Origin: Phaeobacter sp. G2 | GTDB taxonomy: Bacteria; Pseudomonadota; Alphaproteobacteria; Rhodobacterales; Rhodobacteraceae | Length of the DNA stretch: 64,000 bases | Direction of reading: 5' to 3' | Assembly: GCA_025163595.1 (NCBI GenBank) | Contig: CP104101.1 | Span: 1 to 64,000 of the forward strand | Part shown: positions 44,806-53,982 of the stretch, in pieces | Layout: every line of letters begins with the position of its first letter | Numbering within the stretch: position 1 is the first letter of the stretch | Notes under the pieces: generated by a model | Database searches by the model: none | What the model saw: only the letters and a program-made list of their open reading frames with translations | Told to the model about the DNA's origin: nothing | Program-made: the position numbers and the translations under genes

Positions 44806-46248
44806 TCATTGTGAACCGGAACCCCCGTAAATCACCACATCCCTGTCCACGAGCACGGTGACCGAGGCGCCCTGATCGACATAGATTGTCGGCGCGATCG
44901 ACACCTGGTCTGCAATGACCGATCCGACGGCATCCTGCAGGTCGCTGCCGACATCGCCAAGGACGATGCTTGTGGTTTCATTGTTGGCGCTTTCCGCCGC
45001 GACGGCCGGTGCCGCCCCGATCACGGAAATCAGTACCGCGCCGCCGAAGCGCTCGGCGAACTTGGTGTCGACCAGACCGGTGAGACCAGAGCGACCGAGT
45101 TGATCGCCACCAACGGCCGCGATTTCCATCGAGGTGCCGTCCGGGGTCAGGACGCGGGTCCAGAGGATCAGGATGCGCTTCTGGTGCATCTCAATCCCGG
45201 AGCGGTATTGGCCGAAAAGGCGGGAGCCCCGGGGGATCAGGATCCGGTCCCCGGAAAACGCCGGGACCGGCTCGGAGACGACCGCGACCACGGAGCCAGG
45301 CAGATCGCTGTTGATGGCGGTCTGAAGCGCGGCCTGGATGACGGACCCCTGGGTTAGCGTGCGCTCGGGATGGGTGAGGCGGGCGGCCTCTTGTACCTCG
45401 AGCGGTCGCGCGCTTTGCAGGAACTGCTCGTTGCCCGAGAGGACCGGCCCGCCAGTGCCAGCGGCAGCAGGATCGGCCACCGCAGCGCCACTTTGGCCAC
45501 CGCGCGGTCCGTCGGCATAGACCACCGCTGGGGACTTGATCTGCGCGGTCAGAAGCTCTTCGGCGACGCGCTCGGCCTCGCGCTGACGCTGTTCCTCTTC
45601 TTGCCGACGGCGCTCTTCGAGAAGCCGCTGATCGGCGATCAGCCCCTCACGGTCGAGCTCGGCCTCGAGCCCCTCGCGCTGCGCCCGTTCGGCATCGAGC
45701 ATGGCCTGCAGCCCCTCGATACGGGTCTCGGTCTGGCGCTGCAGGTTGGCCAATTCGGTTTCCTTCTCGGCGATGAGTGCTTCCAATGCCGCTTTCTGTT
45801 CGTCGAAGGCTTCGCGCAGGTCCGCGACTGCGGATTGGATTTCTGAATTGCGGGCGGCCTGGCTGGCGGCGAGGGCCTCGCGCAGCTTGGCGATCTCGGC
45901 CAACACGTCGGCGCTTGGCTCCGGGGCAGTGGCTGCGGGCACGTCGAGCGCTTCCTCGACCGCGATCAGCGCATCATTGACTCGTTGCTCGGTCTCGTCG
46001 GGCGGGAACTCCAGCCGCCCGCCGGTGCCGGGGCGGCGGTCCTGGAAGGCCTCGACATCGGAGGTCTCAAGCGCGCTATCGCCTTCCTGCAAGCCGGTGG
46101 CCAGAAAATACGCGACCCCGGCGCCGCCAAGGGCGAGGGCAGCGGCGAGCGCGCCGACCCCGAGGCTGTTGCCCCGGCGTTTGGATTTGCCGCGCTGGCT
46201 GAACTGGTCGAGACGGTCCTGCAGGTCGGGAGGGGTTTGATCGGCCAT
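44806..46248 (-). CDS. virB10: VirB10 core-complex protein
   Basis: A 480-residue protein: a cytoplasmic N-terminus, one membrane anchor (about residues 27-50), a long Glu/Arg/Gln-rich coiled coil (about 100-225) and a conserved C-terminal periplasmic/outer-membrane domain. The last includes IQAALQTAINSDLPGSVVAVV and ILIPRGSRLFGQYRSG. VirB10 spans both membranes and forms the channel with VirB7 and VirB9. Two bases separate it from virB9. Confidence 0.93.
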   Translation of the reverse strand: MADQTPPDLQDRLDQFSQRGKSKRRGNSLGVGALAAALALGGAGVAYFLATGLQEGDSALETSDVEAFQDRRPGTGGRLEFPPDETEQRVNDALIAVEEALDVPAATAPEPSADVLAEIAKLREALAASQAARNSEIQSAVADLREAFDEQKAALEALIAEKETELANLQRQTETRIEGLQAMLDAERAQREGLEAELDREGLIADQRLLEERRRQEEEQRQREAERVAEELLTAQIKSPAVVYADGPRGGQSGAAVADPAAAGTGGPVLSGNEQFLQSARPLEVQEAARLTHPERTLTQGSVIQAALQTAINSDLPGSVVAVVSEPVPAFSGDRILIPRGSRLFGQYRSGIEMHQKRILILWTRVLTPDGTSMEIAAVGGDQLGRSGLTGLVDTKFAERFGGAVLISVIGAAPAVAAESANNETTSIVLGDVGSDLQDAVGSVIADQVSIAPTIYVDQGASVTVLVDRDVVIYGGSGSQ

Positions 46249-46250
46249 GG

Positions 46251-46985
46251 TCAGTTGCTCACGTAAATCGCGCTTTCGTCGCGGGCGGCGCAGATCGCCT
46301 CGTCGCCGATACGCAGCGTCCAGTAGGTGTTCACCCCGAGCACGCGGACGGTGTTGCCCTGTTGGGTCCAGTTCACCGTGCGCTCGCGGCCCTGATCGTC
46401 GGCTTTGAAGAGAGCAGGCTGACGGGCGTTTTCCGGGAAGACGAAATACGTATAGCGCCCGTCGTCATAGATATGGCTGGGGCGGAAATCCCCTTCGCCC
46501 GAGACGCGGTAGTTATAGTTGCGCGGTGCCTCGAAGCCTTTCGGCTGGGTTGCACCCGCCGCGCGGCGTTCTTCGTCGGGGTAGCGGAAGCGCACCTCGA
46601 AGAACATACCGGTGCGGTTCGGGATCGAGCCCTCGCGCAGATGGAAGGAATAGGTGCGGCGATTGGTGATCACCGTCATGTTGGTCGAGGCTTGCGCCAC
46701 ATGCGGTTTGATCGTCAGCACGTTGCCAAGCTCGGGGATCGGGTCGACCTGGAAGCTTTCTGTGTCGCCGACAATCACAGCCTCAAACCGCTCGCCCGCC
46801 CCGAAATGAATCGTGGTCGAATGCCGAAGATCGGTTTCGATCCGGTAGACCTGGTTCTCGTTATAGACGGCGGTGCGGATGCGGATGTCGAGCGGTCCGC
46901 CTTGGGGGGTGGCTTCCGCATTGGCGGCAACTGGAAGGGCAAGCGCTAGGAGAAGTGTGGAAAGGAGCGCGGGCAGGGATTTCAT
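46251..46985 (-). CDS. virB9: VirB9 core-complex protein
   Basis: A 244-residue periplasmic protein with a cleavable signal peptide (LLLALALPVAANA, cleaved near residue 23). NVLTIKPHVAQASTNMTVIT is the conserved central strand region, and the C-terminal FPENARQPALFK and VLGVNTYWTLRIGDEAICA segments match VirB9/CagX. It forms the outer-membrane core with VirB7 and VirB10. Confidence 0.93.
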   Translation of the reverse strand: MKSLPALLSTLLLALALPVAANAEATPQGGPLDIRIRTAVYNENQVYRIETDLRHSTTIHFGAGERFEAVIVGDTESFQVDPIPELGNVLTIKPHVAQASTNMTVITNRRTYSFHLREGSIPNRTGMFFEVRFRYPDEERRAAGATQPKGFEAPRNYNYRVSGEGDFRPSHIYDDGRYTYFVFPENARQPALFKADDQGRERTVNWTQQGNTVRVLGVNTYWTLRIGDEAICAARDESAIYVSN

Positions 46986-46990
46986 CTTGG

Positions 46991-47671
46991 TCAGTTCTCC
47001 AGGGTCTCGGCGTCGACGCGGTAGGAGGTCACCACGAAGCCCAAGGGGTTGGCCCAGACATCCTGAAGGCGCTGGCGGGTTTCGGGTTGGAAGTCGTAGC
47101 CGACGGTTGCGACGTAAGACCGGGTCACGGTGCGGGTGTCGCGGGGGCGGCGCAGCGTGCGGGTGAAGCGGACCTGGGCCACGCCGCGCTCGATCTGGTT
47201 CACCGACTTGATCACCACCTCGATCTTGGCGTCGCGTCCGTAGATCGTGATCGGGTAGTCTTCATTGGTCGAAGACCAGAGATCACGCAGCGTACGGGCG
47301 GCATCTCCATCCGAGCGGTCCAGCACCGAGTTGATGCGTTGCTCGCCATCGGTCAGGTCATAGGTTTCGCGGTCATCGACGTAGGCCACGAGATTGGCCT
47401 GGATGATGGCATCGCTTTCCGACAGCGTCAGGGCCTGGACGGCGGCGACCCGGTCCATCTCGCCGGTTTCCTTGTCGACCACGACCACGAAGGTTTCGGT
47501 CGTCTTGAGGGGAAAGAGGCTTGCGCCCGCGACCATGCCGGCGACACCAACTAACACGCCCGCAGCGGCGACAAACCAGGCGAAACGCTCGCGCCGCCGT
47601 GGCCCGTAGATGAAATCCGCTTCAAAAGCGTCGCGGTCTTGGCTCGCGGAAGGGGTTGCGGTTGTCTTCAA
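46991..47671 (-). CDS. virB8: VirB8 inner-membrane assembly protein
   Basis: A 226-residue bitopic membrane protein: a short cytoplasmic N-terminus, one membrane segment (about residues 29-50) and a periplasmic NTF2-like domain with FVVVVDKETGEMDRV, SDAIIQANLVAYVDDRETYD and VARVRFTRTLRR-like strands. VirB8 nucleates channel assembly. It lies five bases from virB9 and 17 bases from virB6. Confidence 0.92.
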   Translation of the reverse strand: MKTTATPSASQDRDAFEADFIYGPRRRERFAWFVAAAGVLVGVAGMVAGASLFPLKTTETFVVVVDKETGEMDRVAAVQALTLSESDAIIQANLVAYVDDRETYDLTDGEQRINSVLDRSDGDAARTLRDLWSSTNEDYPITIYGRDAKIEVVIKSVNQIERGVAQVRFTRTLRRPRDTRTVTRSYVATVGYDFQPETRQRLQDVWANPLGFVVTSYRVDAETLEN

Positions 47672-47688
47672 GTCAGTCGTCTTTCACA

Positions 47689-48702
47689 TCAGGGTTTGCG
47701 GAAGGATTTGGCGGCGGAGAGGAGCGCGCCGGGGCTTTGGCGGATCATCTCGCCGGTCTTCACCACGCCCGCATTGGCCATCTGGTTCAGCTCATGCGGG
47801 GACTTGCCGGTGACGAGGCGCGAGGCGGTACCCGTGCCATACTCCCGCGTGTTCACGAATCCCTGACGTGCGAGGCCGGTCAGACCAACGGCGTTGGAGG
47901 CAATGCCCACCACGCCGGTGAGATTGGACGCGATATAGGGAACGGAAGCCATGATCCCGGCGCTGAGAATGAGGATCACGAGGAAGGGCAGGATGAGGCT
48001 GACGGTCTCGACATCGCCCGGATCGGCTGACGCATCCCCGATGGCTTCTGCTATGGCGACAATGATGCCAGCGGCCCCGGCGGCGGCGACGGGCATCAGC
48101 GCATAGCCGATGGTGGCGCGGGTCCAGGCCTCGAAGAGGGACTGGGTTGGCTTGAAAAGCGAGGTCACGATCATGAAAGGCGCGATCACGATCATCAGTG
48201 CGAAAACGATGCGGGCGAAGGCGATGATCCCGGCGGTGACGGCGGCGAAGACGGCGGAGAGGACGAAGAAGATCGCGCCGAGGACCGCGCCAAAGACCCA
48301 GCCTGCGCGGTCGCCGATCGTGTCGCCATAAGCGGTGATGCGGGCGACCATGTTGTCGAGGCTCTCATATACCCCGGCCTCATCGCCCGAGCCGGTAAGG
48401 GCAAGGATCGAGGCGCCGATGGAGTCGGGGACCTCCGTGACCACGCCATATATGACACTGAAATTGTCCCAGCTCTGCGCGAATATCCCAACCAGCGCCA
48501 CTTTTATCCCGAAGGCAAAGCCCGTGCCGAAAGGCAGGGGGCGCAGTTGCATGACCGCGTTGATCCCGAGAAGCACGACAAGGAGGGTCGCACCTGCCGA
48601 GATGACATTGCCGACCGAGGCCGCGGAAGAAACAAAGCCGTCCTGTGCTACGGTGTTCACCGCGGCGTCGACCTGCCCGAGAATGTCCCGAATAACGCCC
48701 AT
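47689..48702 (-). CDS. virB6: VirB6 polytopic channel protein
   Basis: A 337-residue protein with at least five hydrophobic segments (around residues 25-45, 50-70, 125-160, 165-185 and 225-260) and the conserved SLFKPTQSLFEAWTRATIGYALMP region typical of VirB6/TrbL. It forms part of the inner-membrane channel. The preceding gene ends immediately at its start. Confidence 0.9.
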   Translation of the reverse strand: MGVIRDILGQVDAAVNTVAQDGFVSSAASVGNVISAGATLLVVLLGINAVMQLRPLPFGTGFAFGIKVALVGIFAQSWDNFSVIYGVVTEVPDSIGASILALTGSGDEAGVYESLDNMVARITAYGDTIGDRAGWVFGAVLGAIFFVLSAVFAAVTAGIIAFARIVFALMIVIAPFMIVTSLFKPTQSLFEAWTRATIGYALMPVAAAGAAGIIVAIAEAIGDASADPGDVETVSLILPFLVILILSAGIMASVPYIASNLTGVVGIASNAVGLTGLARQGFVNTREYGTGTASRLVTGKSPHELNQMANAGVVKTGEMIRQSPGALLSAAKSFRKP

Positions 48703-49137
48703 TTACTCTTCACAGACCTCCGCAATCTGGGCTTCCAGCGCATCGGCCTTGGCGTAGAGGTCCAGCACCTTGAACGGCAGGCGCGGGTTGTCTGAGGTCT
48801 GGAACCGGGGCAGAGCGCCCAAAGCCTGATCCCAGATGAACTGGTCGAGCAGGCAAGTGCAGGTTTCTGAGGCGAGTGCCTCTTCGGCAATCAGGATACG
48901 CAGGATCGCGCGGTAGCCATTGCGCAGGTAAGCGGTTTCGGCGAGGTCTGCGGGCGGTTTCGGAACACGACATTCATCGGCTTCGTCCCGTTCGATGACC
49001 ATCGAGGTGAAGGGCCGATCCTGACCTGATGCCGCGTCGGGGCGGAGGAGGAGAGCGACCGGGATAACAAGTGAAAGGCCGAGAAGTCCGGCTTCCATCA
49101 CAGTGAAGCGGCTTGGGATGCGTTTGGAAGTCTTCAT
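48703..49137 (-). CDS. Hypothetical T4SS-operon protein with N-terminal membrane segment
   Basis: A 144-residue protein with a hydrophobic stretch at about residues 14-34 (signal anchor or signal peptide) and four cysteines in the exported part (ECRVPKPP, ETCTCLLDQF, EVCEE) that could form disulfides. It lies between the virB5-like and virB6 genes, abutting the latter and overlapping the former by four bases. Position suggests a periplasmic accessory to the channel; no family was recognised. Confidence 0.75.
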   Translation of the reverse strand: MKTSKRIPSRFTVMEAGLLGLSLVIPVALLLRPDAASGQDRPFTSMVIERDEADECRVPKPPADLAETAYLRNGYRAILRILIAEEALASETCTCLLDQFIWDQALGALPRFQTSDNPRLPFKVLDLYAKADALEAQIAEVCEE

Positions 49138-49901
49138 GGATCCACCGCCATCGAGCGGAACTTGCGCTCATCTGCAAGGGTCGCGGCATCGACAACGCCG
49201 AGCTGGCCGGCGCTGACGCCTTGCGCGGCTTCCAGACGCCAGATCTGGGTCAGGATGATCCCGAGCTCGGCGGTGACGCGGGTGTTGAGATCGACGGCTG
49301 CTTTCAGCCCGTCCTGATCGTCGATGAGCCCGACCATGGTCTGGAGCCGCTCAAGGCTTTGCCCCGCCTCTGAGTGGCTTTCTTGTGCCGCGACGGAGAG
49401 CATGGCGCTGGCCCCGGCCGAGGCGGCAATCCGGTTGTCGGCGGGTTGGTCAGAGCTTGAGAGTGTCCCCAGGCGTTCCGAGGTGAAGCCGCTGCCCGAC
49501 AGCACGCGCTCGACTGAGGCTGACAGTTCCGCGCCGGGATTGAAGCCGCTCAGAAAATCACCGCTGGCCAAGGATTGCGCGGTGTTGAGCGGGGCCACCA
49601 GCTTGCCACGCAGCGCTCGGAATTCCTCGACCGTGGCAAAGAGTTCGCCGAGCCCGCTGCCTTCGATCAACGAGGTCAGTTGCGCCTCGAGGTTCGTGAG
49701 TTGCGACAGCTGGGTTTCCAACTCCAGACGCATGGTGGCGAGCTGCTGCATCTGGACATTCAGGTCCTCGGCCATGTGTTCGAGCTGCGCCACGAGTTGG
49801 CCAAGCTGCGATCCATCAAAGGTCGGCACGCCTTGAGCCGAGGCGGGCGAAGAAAACCCGAGTGTGGTGACCACCGCGGCGGTCAGGAGAAGCTGTCTCA
49901 T
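49134..49901 (-). CDS. virB5: VirB5-like pilus-tip protein
   Basis: A 255-residue secreted protein with a signal peptide (cleavage after SSPASA, residue 22) and a long helical body, LVAQLEHMAEDLNVQMQQLA and a C-terminal LQTMVGLIDDQDGLKAAVDL region. This is the VirB5 pattern of a pilus-tip adhesin. Its N- and C-terminal segments resemble those flanking the transglycosylase domain in the neighbouring gene at 49898. It overlaps that gene by four bases. Confidence 0.82.
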   Translation of the reverse strand: MRQLLLTAAVVTTLGFSSPASAQGVPTFDGSQLGQLVAQLEHMAEDLNVQMQQLATMRLELETQLSQLTNLEAQLTSLIEGSGLGELFATVEEFRALRGKLVAPLNTAQSLASGDFLSGFNPGAELSASVERVLSGSGFTSERLGTLSSSDQPADNRIAASAGASAMLSVAAQESHSEAGQSLERLQTMVGLIDDQDGLKAAVDLNTRVTAELGIILTQIWRLEAAQGVSAGQLGVVDAATLADERKFRSMAVDP

Positions 49902-51010
49902 TCGGGAACTCCCATCTGCATGAAGTCGCGCTCGGCCAGCCGGTCGGCGACGAGGTGCTGCGCGTAAGCCGCCTCGCGCTGCTGGTTTGCCGCCATCAGC
50001 CGGACGCGGAGATTGAGGATGCGACCGATCTCGGCCTTGGCGTAGGTGTTGAGCTCCCAGGCCGCCTTGGCATTGGGTTGCGCATCGATCTGCAGGATGA
50101 TCGCGCGGAGGCGATTGATGACCTGTTCGGTCGTGGCGGAGCTGTCGGCGGCGTAATAGACGGCCGCCTCAGAGATGCTGGCATATTCGGCGAGCGCAAA
50201 GTCTGAAGGTGAGAGCGTGCCAAGCGCATCGGCACCGCCCACCACGGCGAGATACTCGTTGTAGAACTTCGAGATATTGCGAACGTAGCCTTGGGTCTCG
50301 GCAAAGGGCGGCACGCCGCCATATTCGATCACCCGGCCGGGGCCTGCGTTATAGGCCGCAAGTGCATGGGGGATGTTGCCGAAGCGGTTCAATTGCGTGG
50401 TGATGTAGCGGGCGCCACCGCGGAGGTTGTCCTTCACATCATAGCGGTCGACGCCGAGGTCAGACGCGGTGCCGGGCATGAGCTGGGTCAGACCATAGGC
50501 CCCGACCGGACTTTGTGCGGCGACATTGAAGCGGCTTTCCTGCTTGATCAGCGCCTGGAAGAGGCAGCGCCACTGAGTGGCCGAGAGACCTGCGCGGGAC
50601 ACACCGGGGGCGCCTGCGAATTCGCCCGCGACCTCGACGATCATCATCTCGACGGTCTCGCGGCCCTCGCCGAAAAGGCGGCTGTTCATCGGGCTCGGAT
50701 CGGTATTGGGATAGACCGCCGCCACCCCGAAATCCGCATTGCCCTCGAGCGCGCGGATATCGAAGCCGGGACCGGTGATCGCCGCAGTCATCTCCTCGAG
50801 GACGCGCAACTGGTCGGCCTGGACATCAGCGAGCGTCGTCTCCGTGCGATCCTTGTCCTGCTGGACACCCAGATCCTCGGCCAGTGCCGTCACCCGCGCG
50901 ATGGCACGACCGATCGCGGAATTATCCTGCGTCGGCACGCCCTGGGCGAGCGCGGGCAGGGCACCAAGACCGAGGCAGAGCCCGGCGGATATGATCGCCG
51001 CGCGCCTCAT
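49898..51010 (-). CDS. Lytic transglycosylase embedded in a VirB5-like scaffold
   Basis: A 370-residue exported protein with a signal peptide cleaved near residue 22 (ALPALA-QG). Residues 23-80 resemble the VirB5 N-terminus (QGVPTQDNSAIGRAIARVTA). Residues about 148-255 form an SLT lytic transglycosylase with catalytic Glu158 (IKQESRFN), GAYGLTQLMPGTA and [12 protein letters not shown]. Residues 295-365 again resemble the VirB5 C-terminal helix. It probably opens peptidoglycan at the channel. The start at ATG 51010 overlaps the lipoprotein stop (ATGA); the longer frame to 51190 is a shadow. Confidence 0.8.
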   Translation of the reverse strand: MRRAAIISAGLCLGLGALPALAQGVPTQDNSAIGRAIARVTALAEDLGVQQDKDRTETTLADVQADQLRVLEEMTAAITGPGFDIRALEGNADFGVAAVYPNTDPSPMNSRLFGEGRETVEMMIVEVAGEFAGAPGVSRAGLSATQWRCLFQALIKQESRFNVAAQSPVGAYGLTQLMPGTASDLGVDRYDVKDNLRGGARYITTQLNRFGNIPHALAAYNAGPGRVIEYGGVPPFAETQGYVRNISKFYNEYLAVVGGADALGTLSPSDFALAEYASISEAAVYYAADSSATTEQVINRLRAIILQIDAQPNAKAAWELNTYAKAEIGRILNLRVRLMAANQQREAAYAQHLVADRLAERDFMQMGVPE

Positions 51011-51216
51011 TCCGGACGGGGCAGGGGTTCGAAGCTGCAGTCGGGTTTGGCCGTCTCCTGAACCGGTGCGCCCATGGTCGAGAAGGAAAGCGCGGATCGC
51101 GTCACCTGCGGCTCGCCATTGCGTCCGAAGCAGGGCGAGGTTTTCTCGGTGTATTTCTCGCACGCGGCCAGAAGGCTCGCGGCGGCGCAAAGCGCGACAA
51201 GGGGTTTCGAACTCAT
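51007..51216 (-). CDS. VirB7-like small lipoprotein
   Basis: A 69-residue protein with a lipobox, SLLAAC, at residues 14-19, so mature processing leaves Cys19 as the lipidated end. The remainder has two further cysteines (SPCFGRNGEP and KPDCSFEP). Size, lipoprotein signal and position suit VirB7, which anchors the core complex in the outer membrane. Its ATG overlaps the virB4 stop and its stop overlaps the next start (both ATGA). Confidence 0.75.
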   Translation of the reverse strand: MSSKPLVALCAAASLLAACEKYTEKTSPCFGRNGEPQVTRSALSFSTMGAPVQETAKPDCSFEPLPRPE

Positions 51217-53591
51217 ATCACATGTCTCCAGAAATCGGGGTTGGCGCGCCAATCGGCGGGCACACGGGCCTCGCCGGTGGCGCCGCCGCCAAGGATGGGA
51301 AGGAGGTTGCCGAGCGCGGAGAGATCGGCATCGATGAAGACGCTGTCGCCCGCCGAGCGCACGAGCGCGATGCGCTGGCCAATGGTCGGCTGCACGAGGA
51401 GTGCCGCCTCCTTGGCATTCACGCGCAGGAAGTCGTAATCGGAGACCGTGGCGCGGTCGTTCGGGAAGAGGATCTGAGTTGGCACTGTTTCGACGATGGT
51501 CTTGCCGACGCGGCTGTCGCGCAATTGGCTCGGGTATTGCGTCATCATGATCACGACGCAGTTCATCTTCCTGAGCGTCACCAGCCAGTTTTCCAGCCGC
51601 GCCCCGAAGTAGGGATCGTCCAAGAGCTTCCAGGCCTCGTCGAGCACGATGATGGTGGGGCGGCGATCCTCGACCACGCGTTCGATCTGGCGGAAGATGT
51701 AGGAGAGCACCGCCATCCGCTCGGTGGTCATATCGAGGATCTCGGTCATGTCGAAGCCGATGATGTCGGAGGCCAGTTCAAGCCCGGCACCCTGTTCCGG
51801 CTCATCGAAGACCCATCCGTAGCGGCCGCCTGGGGCCCATTCGGCGACGCGGGACTGTAGCTCGCCATCGTCATCGAGCGACTGGAACAGGGTCTCGAAA
51901 CTCGTGAAGCGCCGGAGCGAGCCCTCGGCATGGGCATTTTGCGAGACCGCGCTCTGGATATGGCGGGATTGCTCGCCGGTCAGGGTTCCGCCCCGGGAAA
52001 GAAGGGTCGCCAGCCAATCCGAGAGCCAGGCGCGGCCACGTTCGTCGATTTCGGTATCGAGGGGGTTCAAGCCCGTGGGCACACCGGCTCGGATTTCGTT
52101 ATAGCGACCGCCAAGGGCGCGGACGGCCATCTCAAGACCGCGATCTTTGTCGAAGAAAAAGAGCCGCGCACCGACCCGCTGCGCTTGGGCTGCGAGGAAA
52201 GCAGTGGTCAGTGTCTTGCCGGTGCCAGTGCGCCCCAGCACAAGGGTATGGCCAACGGTTGGTTCCTTGCCGGGGCTGCCCGTCTCGTGGAAATTGAAGC
52301 GATAGCCCGAGGTGCCGACCGTGGGCAGGACCGAGATCGTCTGGCCCCAGGGCGACTGGTCCGGGCCACGCCCTTCGACGCTGCCATGCAGGGCTGCGAA
52401 GTCGGCGAAGTTGATCGAGGAGATCGGCGTCTTGCGCGCACGGTAGCCGAAGTTGCCGGGCGACTGCGCGAAGTAGGTGGCTTTCAGCGCCATGTTCTCG
52501 CGCACGATCACCGACATGATCTCCTGGCCGACGCGTTTGATCTGGGCGGCGGCGCGTTCCAGCGTGTCGCGGTCCGGCGCGTAGACCGCGATGGAGAGGT
52601 GATGGTCGCCAAAGGCGATACGCCCCGCCTCCTGGTCATCGGCGGCCTGGCCGAGCTGTTCCCGCAGGGAGACAGCGGCATCGTCGGAGGCATGCATCTG
52701 GCGGATGATCCGCTGGATGCGTTCGGCCATGATGTTGTTCGGGATCGGGCTGAAGGAGTTCGTCAGCACGATGTCGAGCGGCAGGTCGAGCGCGTCGAGG
52801 AGCGTGACATCCGTGAGGGCCGGATAGGTCTTCATCGAAAAGAGCGCGCCATATTTGACCTGACCGGTCACGGCATCGGTCAGGGTGACGACGTCGCCAT
52901 CAAAGGTGGCGCGGCAGTTGCTCAAGGTATGCGAGAGGGGCAGGGCACTTTGCCCGTAGGCAATGGGAGAGAAGCTGCCGGCGTTCAGCGTGTTGAGGTA
53001 GCCCAGCCATTCACCGCCTGACTTTGTGAGCCGCACAGGGTTTGCCGAGGAGAGCGCCACCTCGAAGAAGCCCATGACCTCGTTGAGTTCCTGCATCCGT
53101 GTCGCGCGGTCCTTGACCCAGGCCTTGCGGGCCAGCGCACGTAGGAGGGGAATGCGCGCGGAGATGTCGGGGCGCCGGATGACGCTGAGATAGAGCTGGC
53201 GCTTGGCCGGGCGAAGGTCCTTCACATGGGACTGCCAGCGCGCGTCGATCGCAGCGGCGAAACTGTCGCCCTCGATGGGGCGCATCCCGAGATCCTGCGG
53301 CACAGAGATGCGGTGGATGTAGAAGCCGAAGGCATTGCCGGTCTGGGCGACGATGGCCGCGACCGCGCGTTTGAGCGCATCGAGCCGGGCGTCTTCGCTG
53401 GTCATCGGGTTGAGCCCGTCGAGGCGCAGGGTCGCGAGGAGATCGCCCTCGCGCAGCACCATGACATCGTCATCGGTGAGGCCAAAATACGGCAGGTGCT
53501 CGGCGAGATAGCTTTCCCGCGCGAACTCCCCGCCGCCGGCTTGATGCAGTGCGGCCCCAAAAGTGGACAGGGTGCCTGCATCACGCGCCAA
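51213..53591 (-). CDS. virB4: VirB4 secretion ATPase
   Basis: A 792-residue ATPase of the VirB4/CagE family. Walker A is VLGRTGTGKTLTTAFLA (about residue 430), Walker B is IIVLDEAWKLLDDPYFG and the following MMTQYPSQLRDS matches the family. It energises pilus assembly. The start is placed at TTG 53591, which has GGAGG eight bases upstream and overlaps the virB3 stop by 11 bases; the frame upstream of that is out of register with any family sequence. Confidence 0.9.
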   Translation of the reverse strand: MARDAGTLSTFGAALHQAGGGEFARESYLAEHLPYFGLTDDDVMVLREGDLLATLRLDGLNPMTSEDARLDALKRAVAAIVAQTGNAFGFYIHRISVPQDLGMRPIEGDSFAAAIDARWQSHVKDLRPAKRQLYLSVIRRPDISARIPLLRALARKAWVKDRATRMQELNEVMGFFEVALSSANPVRLTKSGGEWLGYLNTLNAGSFSPIAYGQSALPLSHTLSNCRATFDGDVVTLTDAVTGQVKYGALFSMKTYPALTDVTLLDALDLPLDIVLTNSFSPIPNNIMAERIQRIIRQMHASDDAAVSLREQLGQAADDQEAGRIAFGDHHLSIAVYAPDRDTLERAAAQIKRVGQEIMSVIVRENMALKATYFAQSPGNFGYRARKTPISSINFADFAALHGSVEGRGPDQSPWGQTISVLPTVGTSGYRFNFHETGSPGKEPTVGHTLVLGRTGTGKTLTTAFLAAQAQRVGARLFFFDKDRGLEMAVRALGGRYNEIRAGVPTGLNPLDTEIDERGRAWLSDWLATLLSRGGTLTGEQSRHIQSAVSQNAHAEGSLRRFTSFETLFQSLDDDGELQSRVAEWAPGGRYGWVFDEPEQGAGLELASDIIGFDMTEILDMTTERMAVLSYIFRQIERVVEDRRPTIIVLDEAWKLLDDPYFGARLENWLVTLRKMNCVVIMMTQYPSQLRDSRVGKTIVETVPTQILFPNDRATVSDYDFLRVNAKEAALLVQPTIGQRIALVRSAGDSVFIDADLSALGNLLPILGGGATGEARVPADWRANPDFWRHVI

Positions 53592-53859
53592 AGCTGTCGC
53601 CTCCGTGCAGGGCCCGGTTCTTCGTCGGGCGGACCGTGCCGTAGGAGACGCGCAGCACCTCGAAGAAATGCGGCTCGCGGTCGGCCACGAACCAGAGGAT
53701 CGGATAGGCAATGATCCCGATCAGGAAGAAGACCATCGACTTGGTCCAGATGAAGGGCAGAACGACCCCAGTCGCCAAAACCACCAGGTATCCGACAGGG
53801 AGACCCAGATACTTGGGGGGACGGGCGAGGCCCAGAAAAAGGGGGGATCGTTCTGCCAA
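53581..53859 (-). CDS. virB3: VirB3 inner-membrane protein
   Basis: A 92-residue protein with two adjacent membrane segments (about residues 18-60). It opens with SPLFLGLARPPKYLGLP, the typical VirB3 start region, and later has REPHFFEVLRVSYGT. It begins at TTG 53859 directly after an in-frame stop, so no earlier start is possible. VirB3 works with VirB4 in pilus assembly. Confidence 0.85.
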   Translation of the reverse strand: MAERSPLFLGLARPPKYLGLPVGYLVVLATGVVLPFIWTKSMVFFLIGIIAYPILWFVADREPHFFEVLRVSYGTVRPTKNRALHGGDSFGA

Positions 53860-53904
53860 CTAGATGCTTTCCCGCTTAGCTGAAATGAAGAATCCGTAGG
53901 TCGT

Positions 53905-53939
53905 CTCGAGGCAGCGTTTGCCGAGCAAACGCGTTCGAG
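53905..53939. repeat. Hairpin repeat in the virB2-virB3 gap
   Basis: The nested palindrome CTCGA-ggca-GCGTTTGC-cga-GCAAACGC-gt-TCGAG shares the GCTGCCTC and TCGAACGCG modules (read on the minus strand) with the hairpins at 28633 and 44754 but in a rearranged order. It lies in the gap between virB2 and virB3. Confidence 0.65.
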
Positions 53940-53982
53940 AGGAACGTAGGATGTGAGGTTGCGGGAAAGTCATCGGCCAACC

